DNA of 64,000 nt from Trochalopteron elliotii (lineage: Eukaryota > Chordata > Aves > Passeriformes > Leiothrichidae): assembly GCA_024734555.1 (NCBI GenBank), contig JANPWX010000247.1:2564566-2628565 (forward strand). The letters are read 5' to 3'. Within the stretch, counting starts at the first letter, position 1, and the number at the start of each line of letters is the position of its first letter. Under the pieces are notes generated by a model, which saw only the letters and a program-made list of their open reading frames with translations, did no database searches and was not told the DNA's origin. The position numbers and the translations under genes are program-made. Below, piece by piece: positions 50,101 through 62,607 of the stretch.

Positions 50101-53100
50101 GTTAAAAGTTTCTGAATTGTTATACAGTTAATCACAGCTTAATTTACAAAAGAAAACATTACTCACCTTGACACCTAAGTAAGTTTCTAAGAAATCAGAT
50201 TGCATATTTGGTTAGAATAGTATACAATTAATCAAGAATTTGGAATATAATGCTTTATAGAGTGACAAGATTCTGTCTAAAATTCCACACTTTATGAAAA
50301 ATCAGTTGAATTTACATAGCCATTTTATCTGAAGAACTCAGATATTAAGTTGTCTTTTTTAAAAAGTTTCATTTTTCTTTATGATTTTCAATATTTTTCT
50401 TACGACTAGGGGGACGGGTCCAAATTTAGCCACCCTGAATATAGTGAGGATACTTCCCTGATTTGATGCCAGGAATTAACCTAACTAAAGGGTGTTCATC
50501 AGCATCTAAATCAGACTTTGGTCTTCAAATTTAGAAATTTGTAAGTACTTAATAAGTAGCCTAATGTCTTTTGTTGTTATCACTGTTCTCAGTGATTGAC
50601 CAATGTGATAAGTGATCAGTAATATGAGGCAGTTGCAGTAATATGAATACTTCTAGTAACATTTTTTGTAAAAGATGCATTTTATTTTTGAGTATGATGT
50701 TTTCAAAAAGGGAACTGCTGAAAAGAAATTCTGTGCAGTATATTACAGATTTTGCAAGCAGAAATTCCTTTATAAACACTACTGAGTAATAATCAGTAAT
50801 ACATGAATAAACTATCATAATTCCCTTCTGCTAGGAGTTATAATATAAATAACTTCTTAAGATGTAATATCTGAGTGTAATCATGAGATTTGCAATATCA
50901 GTACCATTAGTACACTTGGTTTTGTCAATTCAGCCTTTCCCACAGTGGAAAACTGTGCTAATAGTATCTGGGAGATACAATCCAAGTGTTACATTGAATT
51001 TTATTTGCCTCAGTATTTCACATTGTCTATAGTAACATTTTTTCTTTATTAATATCCTCCTAAAATAATATAATTTAAAATAGTATATTTATGTATATGA
51101 ATAAATGGGGGTGGGTTATTTATATAAATAAGAGGGGGTTTTATACAGAGCAGTCTTAGTTCAGGAGTAACATAGGACACACCTAAAGGAACCAGAATTA
51201 GAACAGAAGGTTTGACTGGAAGACAAAAGGAATAAAATTTAAACAATAAGCTGTCAAATCAGAAGGAGTCCGGATAGCAGAAAAGAAATAGGGTATACAC
51301 ATCCAGGGCTAAAGAATAATGACCAAGATGTGTGAGGAAAGCAACTTTAGCAAAGAGATACCATACTTCCACAGGCTTCAAACTTTATTATGTTACCAAA
51401 GCATGGAAAAGAATTTTTAGTAAATGGCTGTAAATTTTGTTACATTCTTTCTAGACAGATGTTTATGTAAAATCACAGACTTTGATGTATACTTCTGATT
51501 GTTTCCACATTCTTTCTGCTTTCCAAAGAGGCAGAAATAATAAAAAAAAAAATTCTTTTTTCTCCTATTTCTTAATCTACAGCCTCCCAGCAATTCATTC
51601 TAATGTATTCAGCAAAGTTTCTGTGACAAACCATGTGCTAAATGACATGTATCGTTTCAGTCTTGAGGGCTTGGGAAAGATTTTTTGTTCATTTGTTTGT
51701 TTGGTTTGGAGGTTTTTTTGGTTAGCTGGTATGCTATTTTTTTAAATAAAAACAGTTTCTGTATCATGGACCTTTTCCTCTTAAATATTTTAAACTGTCT
51801 CAGGGACAATCATCAGGGGATGGCAGAGTAATTTCAAATCCTAACTGTGCAGAAGTTTGGAAAGAAAATACTCTTGCTTATGTACTTAATTTTTAAATCC
51901 TTGGGTCCATTCAATTGTTTTCTTATCATAAATGAAAAGGCTTGTGTTCAGTAAAGGTCATCTGGCTTACATCTCTACATCAGGGAAAGACTGTTTGAAA
52001 TGTAATATCAGGTGTCTGGGGCCATTTGAGTTGCCTTAGGACAAAAAGTTTCTGCAATCCAAACAATCTCTAAAAAGGCAGGGTTATACAGATAGTAAAT
52101 AATGGATTACTTCAGATGTGACATCAGTATGACAAACCATTATTTGGAGTGCTCTGAGGTGTTCCAAAGTTCCCATTGTTTACTGTTAGTTTTCGTAATG
52201 TAACCTATCTCTTTGCAGGATTAACATTTCTAAAGTCATAGTTTTAAATCATCTTGTCAGGTAGCATGTGAAAGGACATGAGTCCTACAGAGAAGGACAG
52301 TTCTCTTTTTTGACTGCATTTCCCATACATTTGTATAAATATCCTTCTTCCTTCTAATTCAGTTCATCAGATGCATTTAAATCATCACCCCGCTATAAAC
52401 ACAGTTATTTAATTATTGTTGTCATTCTCTGCCATCTCCTAATTTAGTATTTAAATTCCTAACTCTAAATGCAGTGGTTTCAGTAATATCAGCAGGGCCT
52501 AAGATAGATTAAAACAAAACAAAGGACCCTGAAAGATTCAATTAGTTTTCTCCCAGACACTGCAGTTCATCTCCCACACTGTTAAAAATCTTCTCAGCTC
52601 ATTGAGTGTAGTTGGAAATGTCTTGTTGAAGGTGAGATGCAGTTATGCAGAAACTCTATGCTCTGCTACATGGCATTGCACGGGTCATTCTGTATCCATG
52701 TGTATTCTTTCAGCAGCTGGGGAAAACGAGAGGAATGGACTGTGTAAGGTACAGCCTAGGATGACAGAATGTTTAAAACAGAGATTGTTTTTAAAAGAAA
52801 GGAGAGGAAAAAATGAAGATCGAGTTTCAACCTGTGGGAGCCAGGAACTCCAAGTACCTCTTAAATAAAAGAGAGAGGCTGAAGCAATTGTTGTTCCATT
52901 GATTGGAAACGCAGCTAAGCCATATTGCTGGTATTGATTTCTTTAGGAAATACCACTCAAATCTGTCTATAAGTGGTATGATATCTTCTTTTCCACTGAC
53001 TATGCAAACAGCTGGAGAGGTCTGCAAAGTTGCATAGCTTTCTCTGGAAGATCACAAAATTAATGAGCTCAATGTGTATGTATCCGTGTGCCTCAATGAG

Positions 53101-54585
53101 ATAACCACAAGAAACTTTATTCTAAAGGAGGCTAAGGGTCTAAGGACCATTTAAAATTCCTAAAGTCTTGAAGAGTATTAAAGGAATCTAAAAAAACAAC
53201 CTTTCCCACTTGGCTCATAAATCTTTGACTTTTGAAATATTTCTAGCTAATAGGTTTCTTTAAAAGGGCTGGAGATATTTTGTTTGTCTGGTGATTTGGA
53301 TGAGTTGAAAAATGCATGATTTTATCACGCAGATCATGTCCCAGTAAGACGCTTTTTTCCAAAATAAAATAAAATGTATTTAAAATAAAATCAAGTGTTT
53401 AAATCCCCAGCTCTCTGCTAGAATGTATGACCATTGATCTGAAAACAAGCAACAGTACAAATAAATAGTCTTTAACAAATGTTAAAAACACAGATTATGA
53501 CCTTATTGGTAAGAAGTTTATCTTCAAACCAATAACATACTGTGTTTATACATCTGAACAAAAGCAAGCACTGACAGTTTGGCAACTCATGAGCACAGGG
53601 GAGACAAGAAGGCTTTCAGACTCCTCCAGAGCCATGATGCCTATGTGTACTGAGAAGCTTGCTAAGGAGAATATATCCTCCTGAACATATACATAATCTC
53701 ACTTTGATGGTATCAAGTATGACTGTTTGGATTGCTTATAATAAATATCTGCTAACCTTCTGTTTACAAATATATAAAATCTAAAAAGGGTTTAAAGATG
53801 TGTGGGCATAAGTTTGTTCTGTAGTCTGAAATCAGAGCCAGAACCCAAACGCCATGACTTAGGGAGCTTTTTTATCTAGCTACAATTAATCACAGACAGA
53901 TGCTTATGTCCTGCTGAAATCTATATTTATACCACCCTTAAAGAGGACCTGTAAGAAAGCTGCCTCCCACTTACCTTCCATCTGCAGAACCATAATGTGG
54001 ATACAGAAAGCTGTCTCCCACAAGACCCGGTGACATTGCTTGCAGCCACGGCACAATAAAAAATCAGTAATAACTTAGGCTATTCCTATTTGGCTTGACA
54101 TGATGGCAAAGTATTTTGTTGTTTTGATATTCATCAATTATTTGAAGGAAAAGAGCCATAAATCCTATGAAGGATTATGAAGACACCAGCTAAAATTTCA
54201 CAAGCAGAATGAGTCTGGGTACTGGGAGATCATAAGATCAGAAACACAGATTTTTCCAGCAGACTACTAAGTCCTGAGAATTCCAAGACTGCACAGAACC
54301 CATGTAGCAGATGGAGAAGGATTGCTGTTTGCTTCTCATTACCTTGTATAGAAAGAGAGGAATTGCTACTAGACAATTACTGGGAATCATCATTGCTTTT
54401 ATATTTTGGAAAAATAGCCACACAATAGCAGCCAATTTTTTTTAAAAAAATCATCTTCTTTATCAATCTGCCTAGACTGATAAAAGATGATTCTAACTTT
54501 ATGAGACTGCAGGCCACTGGGCTTACTAAAACTCAGTGTTTGGCAATTCTAGGAGTAAGAAATTCTAAAACAGAGGGAAGCCATT
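47136..54585. other. unique AT-rich non-coding DNA
   Basis: No gene or transposon recognised over 7.4 kb. It includes a small hairpin at 47611-47629 (GTCTATT / AATAGAC), an AAAAT-type patch near 53361-53392, and stretches at 47.93-48.13 and 49.05-49.96 kb that look less decayed than average (CpGs retained, many TAAT words). Confidence 0.6.
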
Positions 54586-54651
54586 GAAGGAGCTACTGAG
54601 GCCACTTGGTTTGTTCAGCCTAAAGAAGAGGAGTCTTAGGAGACTTCTCAT
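54586..54651 (+). mobile_element. CR1 LINE fragment, ORF2 C-terminal region
   Basis: GGCCACTTGGTTTGTTCAGC, then CTAAAGAAGAGGAGTCTTAG and GAGACTTCTCATC, matches the plus-strand CR1 segment usually reading CTGTTTAGCCTGGAGAAGAG, then GAGGCTGAGGGGAGACCTCAT. It stops exactly where the tail of a minus-strand CR1 begins. Confidence 0.75.
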
Positions 54652-54969
54652 CACAGAATCACAGAATAAGCTGAGTTGGAAGGGACCCACAAGGATCACG
54701 AGTCCAACTCCTCTTCCTGCACAGAAGAACTCCAAGAGTCACACCATGAGCCCAAAAGCATTGTCCAAATGTTCCTTTAACTCTGTCAGTCTTGGTGCTG
54801 TGACCACTTCCCTGGAGAGCCTGCTCCAGTGCCCAACAACCTTCTGGATGAAAAATCTTTTTCTAACAGACAACCTAAACCTTCCCTGACACAACTCCAG
54901 GCCATTCTCTTGGGTCCTGAAACACTTCACCAGAGAGAAGAGACCAGTGCCTCCCCCTCTGCTTCCTCT
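54652..54969 (-). mobile_element. CR1 LINE 3' end
   Basis: The plus strand begins CACAGAATCACAGAATAAGC (reverse complement of the CR1 tail), followed by GTTGGAAGGGACCCACAAGG and TCCAACTCC. The minus-strand translation gives QENGLELCQGRFRLSVRKRF, then FIQKVVGHWSRLSREVVTAP and LKEHLDNAFGLMV, the CR1 ORF2 C-terminus. At about 54960-54975 the orientation of CR1 similarity flips. Confidence 0.92.
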
Positions 54970-55112
54970 CATGAAGAAGCTGTGGGAAGCCAGAGAGATC
55001 CCAGGTGACTGGAGGCTGGTGATCGTTGTCCCAATTTTCAAGAAAGTCTTGAAGGAGGACCCTGGAAACTACAGGTCTGTTAGTCTCATTCAGCACCTGG
55101 TAAAATTATCTC
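54970..55112 (+). mobile_element. CR1 LINE fragment, reverse transcriptase N-terminal part, inverted
   Basis: The plus-strand translation reads LWEAREIPGDWRLVIVVPIF, then KKVLKEDPGNYRSVSLIQH, the start of the CR1 reverse transcriptase domain (usually IPxDWRLANVxPIFKKGxKEDPGNYRPVSLTS). It directly abuts a CR1 3' end of opposite orientation. Seen from the minus strand, this is a CR1 whose upstream part is inverted relative to its 3' part, with the sequence between deleted. Confidence 0.9.
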
Positions 55113-56061
55113 TTACAACTGAGGATATTCTATCATTCTACAAAATAACATATTATTTTTAAAATTAGATAAATTTTGAAAGGTGTTCTAAAGAAAGACC
55201 AGGGATGCACTGATGAATACTTACATTTGATCCACAACTTAATCAAAAACATGGGGTTTAGTCATATATTTTCTGTATAATTGTCTGTATAATATCACAT
55301 GTTAATATATTTCAGTTGTGCTGTTTCTCATCTGATCTGTTTAAAGTACATGTCACTATATATTCCCATCTTCAGTGCTAGTTAGGACTAACATAATTAT
55401 CTTTTCTTTGCTTCTAAACAGGTTTTTCTTATAAGCAATTTTGTTTGTTAGCTTTAAAGAAGTCCTAGGCTTCTCAGATGTGCAAAGCTGACATTTTCAT
55501 GATAAGGCAGGAAGTTGGTTTCATGATTTTAATGATTAATTTTCAACCTAGCAAATTCAATTTCCTGTTCTCAGCAAGTCTGCATTTATTGAATACTTGT
55601 AGATGAAACATTGTAAACAAAGTAGGATAAGTTCTGGATTTTGTTCTTAACAACCTATGGTAGAAACTTTGCATTTTTGAAGTTATAGGCTCAAGCAAAC
55701 TAACCAACCTTCTCACAACTCCTGCCTAAATTCCTGTCACTAAATTCCTGCCTGAATCTACTGTATTTTATAGTAAGGCCATACCTTTAGTATACATTAT
55801 TCTTATTTCTATTTTAGAATAGTGCTGAGGATAACTGGTAATGGATAAAACCTCTCTGGATTTGTGTCTAGACAAACAGAAAAAAGTCAATTCTTCTACC
55901 TCCTAGCAAGCTTATGCCTCTACATGTGTGTCCTTCTATTGAACACTGCCTGAATTTCTGGTTCTCCCTAGTAAAAAAAAAACAAACCTAAAACTCTTCA
56001 GTGTGGAGAGGAACAGTTAAGTAGGGAGTAGATTTCTAATTCACACAGACCAATACTTCCC

Positions 56062-56100
56062 TTTTGAATAAAATAGGGGTAATTTTGAATAAAATAGGGA
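56062..56100. repeat. 21-bp tandem duplication
   Basis: TTTTGAATAAAATAGGG occurs twice in a row with a 21-base period. A simple slippage duplication. Confidence 0.85.
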
Positions 56101-58012
56101 GAATTGAAAGTAAAAGTTGATGGTGTGGCAAAGACAAAATGAGGTTTTATGTGTATAGGCAGTTTTTGACTGATACAAGAATTTGTGGAGGAGAAAAATT
56201 TCAAAATTATCTGGACATATTTCTGAGGAAAAAACCCTCATCTAGGGTTATTAAATACAATAGTGGCTAACTGTGAGGGCTGTGACATTCCACCTCTCTT
56301 GTGGCATTCCAACTCACCAGTGTGAGGAGAACTGAAAAAAGTACTGCTACAGCCTATCCTTCTCCCATTATTTATTATCATCCATCCTCCTACTGTAAAA
56401 AGGAGAGTTGGATAGATGGCCCCTTTCAGTCTCACCTGGAAATGACATCCTGTCATCTTATTTTCCTTTTATAATATGCTATATCAACACATATGTAGAG
56501 TGAAATACCATATTTGCTAGCATCACACACAGATATATGAGTAGATGTGCCATAGTCTATTGTTCAGGTAGATACATGGACACACTAAGAGAGTTCTAGT
56601 TTCCAGCTGTCTAGAAGATCATGGGAAAAATAAATATCTGCTCTGCAGTGCAGTTCCTACATACATATTGTCATTATATCCAGACAGAGCTGCATCTCAC
56701 TTCAACTAAAGTATTGAAGGATTTCTTTTCTTCCTCACTAGTACTTTTATTCAGTCACATTATTATGAACGTCAGACTAGCCTTTAAGAGACACAATATC
56801 TCTCAGATTCTCCTATAGTTATCCTAGGTTTTTCATACAGATGTAAAGGAGAGATAACTTGGAAGGAAGCTATGCCTAAAATGACACCTGTTTTCTCAAA
56901 GTATATAGCCAATTGTAGCTGATTGAATTATGTGTGGGTTAGTGAGGAACTGCTTTAGCTGCCTGCAAGTGTATAATCTAAACACCTCTAAAATTTATGA
57001 AGTTTTCTTAGCATAAAGATAATCACAATTATTTTCTTTTACAAACTTGTGTTAAGTGGGTGTAATTCACAATATATTCCATAGCAGAAATAAAATATGA
57101 GTTTCATTCAGATACATAAGGATCCATATTCTAAAGTAAATATTTTCAAGTTAATCTCTGCAAAGAATGCATGTAACTTTGTAAAGACTATCACTCAGCT
57201 GTTTTGCATAGTCAATACAACATATATTTATCTATAAATGTATTATATGGCTCAAATTTTTCAGAATAATGAACTATTCTAGGTATTTGATTTATGAAAT
57301 TGGAATAGTTTGCTCTGGTACTAAGAGACTGTATGTACTAGAATCAAGTCATGTGTTTCAAATAAACTTATTACAGTAACTAGAACATTTGTCACGGCAC
57401 CCATCTAGCCATGAATATTTGCATTTGTCATATCTTTTCCCACAGCCAGACTGAAATAATTTAAATTAGAGAGCTTTGTTCCTTTCTGCAGTTTAAAGTG
57501 TTTGATTATGGAGGTAGAAAGAGATCAGGGAGTATGGATTCTAATATCCTGTCAAAATTGTATATTTCCACATCCAATTAATATATATTATATAAATAAA
57601 TAAAAATTAAATTAGCACTGAACTTAGTGGCAAGCCTTTTAAATTCATGCACAGTGGTGTTAGTGAGTTTCTTGTGGCTTGCTGGTTTGCAGAAATGGGA
57701 GGGTTTTCCAAATATGACTGCATTTGTTCCACCTATTTGCAGTAATATTGCCTCATAGCGTAACAAAGATAATTAACCACATGGGAAAAGTAAAGCCAAA
57801 AGGAAAAGTGTCTCTGTGTTTGCCTGTATGTTATCCTCTGAGGACGAGTTCAGTTGCATGTACATCAATATATCCATCGACATACAGCAGAATAGTCATA
57901 AATACTCAGCCAAGAATAATAATGTTCTAAGCAGGAAGGAAACATTAAATTCCAAAAGAAAGACTTTTTTCCCCAGACCTGTATTCATTTTTGGCACTGA
58001 CTAAACTTATTT

Positions 58013-58029
58013 ATGGTCCTTCGGACCAT
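58013..58029. repeat. perfect 7-bp stem hairpin
   Basis: ATGGTCC, a TTC loop, then GGACCAT. There is no U-run after it and no reason to regard it as a terminator or RNA gene. Confidence 0.8.
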
Positions 58030-59587
58030 GTTACTCCTGCATTAGTTCTTAAAAGCCTTGCCATTTATGTTATCATAGCATTTGATGTGGCTAATATGAT
58101 ATAAAAAAGTCCTGTAATGATTTACAGATCTGGAAGAATCTGTCCAGCCAAAATATGAATTAAAAATAGCCAGACAACAGATTAATATGAACACTCCCTT
58201 TGTGACTTCAACACTGTCATGTTTCAAAAGCTATTTTAACTTTTCCTGTACTTGAAGAAAGTTTGTCTGAAATTATTGTTATGGTCTAAACAAGGAGAAA
58301 TCCCTACTGAGAATATGTAATTTTTGGCAGAATCTTCTACTTTTATGTTATAAAAACAAGTTCAGCGGTTGAGTTTTTGGGTTTGGGTGTTTTGCAGGTT
58401 TTGGGTTTTTTAACTGCTTTGGAGTTTTGAGAAGGAGCTAAGTGATTTAAGAGCAAAGGATAGGCATTTGAAGTCTAAAAAAACCCATAAAAAGCCAGTT
58501 TAGAACTAATTTGGTCTCATGTTCCTACTCCACAAGTACGTTTGAGTTAAAGAAGGCACTGTATAGTGATGCAAGGGAAAATGTGAACTGTATTGTTGAT
58601 TCTGTAAACAACCAAGGCAAAATATTGTTTGACTCTGACTGGGAAATAAATATTAGCTTGTCTTTGAATTCTTAAACTAAAACTACCAGTCCAGCCTAGA
58701 CCTCCTGTCCTTCTGATGATATTCCAGCAATAAAACTTACTGAGAATTCGTTTTGTGGCACAAAAATTTTACTTTGATGCAAACCTTGGCAGAATTAGCT
58801 CTGGCACCATCAGATAATCTTTCCCCCGATCACAGTGGCGGAAAAATGAAATGTATGAAGTATAACTGTCAAGTGATTAAATGTAAGTTAAAAGCATGTA
58901 TCAGCTATTGACATCTCATCACTTGAAAATTGTGCCTCTGACAGTACAAGCCCTACCTATGAGCAAAATTTCATTAAAACCACTGATACGCTTGAATGGG
59001 TATGGTTATTAATCATAAAATTCAGCATGTTTGAATTTTAACCAAAACTAGTCTTATCATGAATATTAGCCAGATATCGTACCTATTCTGAAAAATATCT
59101 TGCATCTGGAGATGGAAGTTCATATATATGTCTATAAATCTAGGTATGCATGCATAGGCAACATTTAAGAAAAAGAAATATCCAGCACGGAAAAAGGAGA
59201 TGGAGCTATGTTGTGCATTACCAAATGTGTAACAAAAAGCACAGGAAAGAGCTACAGCTAAAAGTTTTGTTTAAATTGAAACTGCTGGATAACTAGACTT
59301 CACTATACTTATGTCTCACAAACTGTGTACTTAGAACTTTCCTGTTTGCTGTGTTATCTCAATAAATGAAACTGACAGTATGATTTTGGTGTGAAGTATA
59401 GCTACTGGCTTTGGAATCTAGGATGCCTGTATTAAAAAGCAGACTTTAGCAGAAAATCTTATGAAAGGTACAGGAATATTCAGTAAGGGGTCAGAAAACA
59501 CCATAGGATTATTATGGTTATCCCTCCCATACCTATATTATTCTCCAAGGTAAAGTCTGTGCACTTAGCATTCATAATTCACTCCAG

Positions 59588-60110
59588 AACTTGCAGAATC
59601 ATGTCATATGGAAGGAACTTTCAGGGACATCCAACCCAACCTCATACTAAGCCAGTGTCAGTTAACAGAGGTTGCTCATGGTCTTGTCCAATTGAATTCT
59701 GAATATCTCCAAAGAAGGAGATTTGACTTCCAAAAGTTGAAAAGGGAGATGGGGAAATCCTAATATCTGCTCAAAATTTTCTTTCTTGTAATTTCTGTCT
59801 GTTGCTTCTCATGTTTACTTCTAAAAATGTTTACTTCATGTAAACGTCACATTTTTACATGTAAAAATGTTACTTCATGTTTACTTCACTGTTTACTTCT
59901 AAAAATCTTTGGCTTTGCCTTTTCTTCAGTCTCCTGTTGTATAGTTGTAGACAGTAGTAAGACCTCCCCTAACCTTAAGTTTGTAGAAAGACAATTTCCC
60001 TGGCCTTCTCTTCTATGTCATGAGCTTCAGGCCTGTCACCATCCTTACTCTTATGCTGCTGTAATGTTTACTATCTCCTTTTCAAGACTTGGTATATTTT
60101 GTAAACTTTG
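59588..60110 (-). mobile_element. old CR1 LINE 3' half
   Basis: The plus strand runs through reverse-complement CR1 landmarks: CAGAATCATGTCATATGGAA, GGACATCCAACCCAACCTC, GAGGTTGCTC, TTGAATTCTGAATATCTCCA, AATTTCTGTCTGTTGCTTCT, then after an internal amplification CTTTGGCTTTGCCTTTTCTT, AGACCTCCCCTAACCTTAAG and CATGAGCTTCAGGCCTGTCA. It is more diverged than the other CR1 copies and of a different subfamily (tail side AACCCAACCTC). The right (5') edge fades out near 60110. The plus-strand frame 59827-60162 overlaps it antisense and is not a gene. Confidence 0.8.
59811..59905. repeat. local duplication with a 22-bp perfect palindrome
   Basis: CATGTTTACTTCTAAAAATG and CTGTTTACTTCTAAAAATC bracket about 65 extra bases not expected in the CR1. 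Inside, 59849-59870 is a perfect palindrome centred on ACATGT, and GTTTACTTCATGTAAAC (59829-59845) is a second inverted repeat. Confidence 0.8.
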
Positions 60111-60608
60111 GGAATATTATCTGGCTGGATATGTTCTCTGGCGATATAATTTTAAACTATGAAGATGAGACACAGGTATAACCCCATCTCCTCCTTCTTC
60201 TTTCTGCAGAACCTGGATAAAGGTCAGAAAATTTCTGTGATTTGCCAGGATGGTATTTTGGGTTCCATGATGAAGAATGTCTGCACCAAAACCTAGATTA
60301 CTTGGCTCTACTATATTTTTGATGTAGGCTGTTTATTTTGTCAAGACAATTTCTGAAGTTTAACTTTTCTTCTCTTAACTATGCTATTTGCATGATACTA
60401 ATGCCCAAAGTACACATTTAGTTTAAGAATGTTGGGTTTTTTCATCAACATTGTGATCATTAATGGTGTTTTCTGTGACTGGCACTGGAAACTTGAAGGT
60501 CTATCAATTCAGAACTTCAGGATTTACCCAAAGCACACTAAACTAGTATTTGAACAAGAACTGAAAAATTAATCTGTACTTGTTGAAGTGTCCTAACTAT
60601 TTCAGGGG

Positions 60609-60647
60609 AAAAAAAACCAAAAAAACAAAAAAAACCCAAAAAAACCT
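60609..60647. repeat. A-rich tract with CC interruptions
   Basis: A-runs of five to eight separated by C, CC or CCC. The minus strand resembles the T/GGG low-complexity tracts near 21.15 and 58.39 kb. A decayed poly(A) is possible, but no element body is seen. Confidence 0.85.
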
Positions 60648-62539
60648 CATGGTCATTGTTAGGAGTTCCTAAGAGTTATGTATGTTTTTGCATTTGCCAA
60701 AATGATGTCTTCAGAAGATTCTCTTGATCTTAATGTGTGAGCAGCTTAAGTACTTCATAGATTTAAGATTTTTATTATCAGGTATCTTAATTAAGCTCCA
60801 ACCTGGATTCCATAATAGCATGGGTAGATCTGATAGCCTGGGGCAAGAAAGACCAGTCCCATAAGCTGTAAGCTTTGGGACCTTTCCAGTCATGTCTAAG
60901 GCACTTCTCAGCCTTAAAGCAGAAAGAGACATAGTTTGTTTTTCTGTTTCCAAACCCATTTTGTCTGTCTTTGGTGAGGAAAGGAAAAAACCAAACAGGA
61001 CAATTCAGCAATGTGAACCATGTACTGGTGACATGTAAAAGACTAGTGAACAGATTCTCGATGAGATTCAGATGGATGCAAACCATGTGAGGAATTCTGC
61101 AGGGTAATGTCTATAGCATTACTTTCTTCTTTTATTTTTTTTTCCTTTTTTTTAATATAATGCAATACTTCTTGGAAGTCTCTTGGGACATTGACAAATA
61201 TTGCAAGAGTGGAGTTCTATACATATGGTATAATTCAGTATAGACATTTAATTTACTGATTGAGTTCACAACTAGGAGTATTTCCTGGGACAATAAATCA
61301 CAAACTAGGATTACTGATCTAAGAGTTTATGACCAGGGCAGAACCAGAAGGTGCACAACTGTTAAGTCACCACTTTCATCTTCCTAAAAGAACTCTATTG
61401 TTGCCACCTTCTGGCCACTCCACAAGACATTCTTGACTGATATGAAGAGATTAATCCTATCTGGAGACAGGATCATTATGTTGTGACATAAAAGCTTCAG
61501 ACAGGTGTTAAATCAAGGATATTGAAAGCATGCTACAGGATATTTCTCAAAATTTAGAAAAACGAAAGATATTTAAAAAAGGTTTTAATTGCAAGGAAGT
61601 CTTCGGAGCAAATGAATAATTCACACATCTCAGGCTGTTTTAAAGGCAGAGCTTTTATTGATAAATGTGTATGCAATAATGAAATTTTTATAAATTAATG
61701 AAATGCAAAACTGCATGAAAAGGGTTGATGTGGAAAAATTCTCTCTGTGTGTCTGGTCTGCCAAAGAATATGTACATTTATGTGCAAATGTTTGTGTATG
61801 GGCTACTCCCATTCTTCTCCCACAAGAATAAATAAAACTTAAGTTTTACCATTTGGGCACTTTTCCCAGAGAAACAGGACCCATTGCAGGCTAAGCATCC
61901 AGGAAATCAGGAAAAGTTGACATCAACCGAATACTAACACTTTTCTTCATGTAACTGCCAATAGAGCTAGTTAAGTAATATCTGAAGGTGAGCTCAAGAT
62001 TCATAAAAAATACCAATGACATTCAAATGAACTAAATTAAATAATCTCTTTGAAAAAAAAAATCCAGACATATATTATACCATACAACCATAAAAAAACC
62101 TCCAGTGAATTGGAGGCCTCCTAACATAATACGGAATGAAGCAGAAATTCCTTTGTACAACTAACAATGTAATCACATAGGTGAATATAAAATTGTCCAT
62201 GTCCTTAAAGAATTACCTCAGTAGCACTTTCTAGTAATAAATATATATATAAGCACTATTCTGTCAAATGGGGATTTGATCTGGGTCCAAGTTTACCATC
62301 ATGTGAAGCAACTTTCTAAGCTCTTTCTAGAAATGGGTAATACTTAGTTTACTTTCTTTCATTGTAACCTCATCCCTAGCAATTTGATTTAAATTTCCTT
62401 ATTTCCAGCTATGTGCTGAGTAAGATCACTGAAGATGGGAAACCAGGTGAAGAACATCCACCATCTGGTGAAAAAAAAACACTGCACCATAGATAAAAAA
62501 CTAATTCTTCAAATTCCTTTATTATTCAAATGCATGGTT

Positions 62540-62607
62540 TAGGATACTTAGGATAACATAAAGGATACTTTATGGGATAAAAGATAGGATACTTACAATA
62601 ACATAAA
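62540..62607. repeat. imperfect 23-bp direct repeat
   Basis: TAGGATACTT followed four bases later by AACATAAA appears at 62540-62562 and again at 62585-62607. A third partial GGATACTT lies between them. A local slippage-type duplication with a 45-base period. Confidence 0.85.

Larger units (their letters stand above)
55113..59587. other. unique AT-rich non-coding DNA
   Basis: No gene recognised. Holds a 21-bp duplication (56062-56100), a perfect short hairpin (58013-58029), a G/T-rich tract near 58372-58420 built of TTTGGG-like words, and a CpG-retaining stretch near 58680-59030. Confidence 0.6.

Noticed and set aside
58013..58029. Short hairpin as a terminator or structured RNA
   Set aside because: A seven-base stem without a U-run in a eukaryotic non-coding region is expected by chance in 64 kb.
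58372..58420. TTTGGG-like repeats as an interstitial telomere tract
   Set aside because: The vertebrate telomere unit is TTAGGG. Here the units are irregular G/T words with no TTAGGG array.
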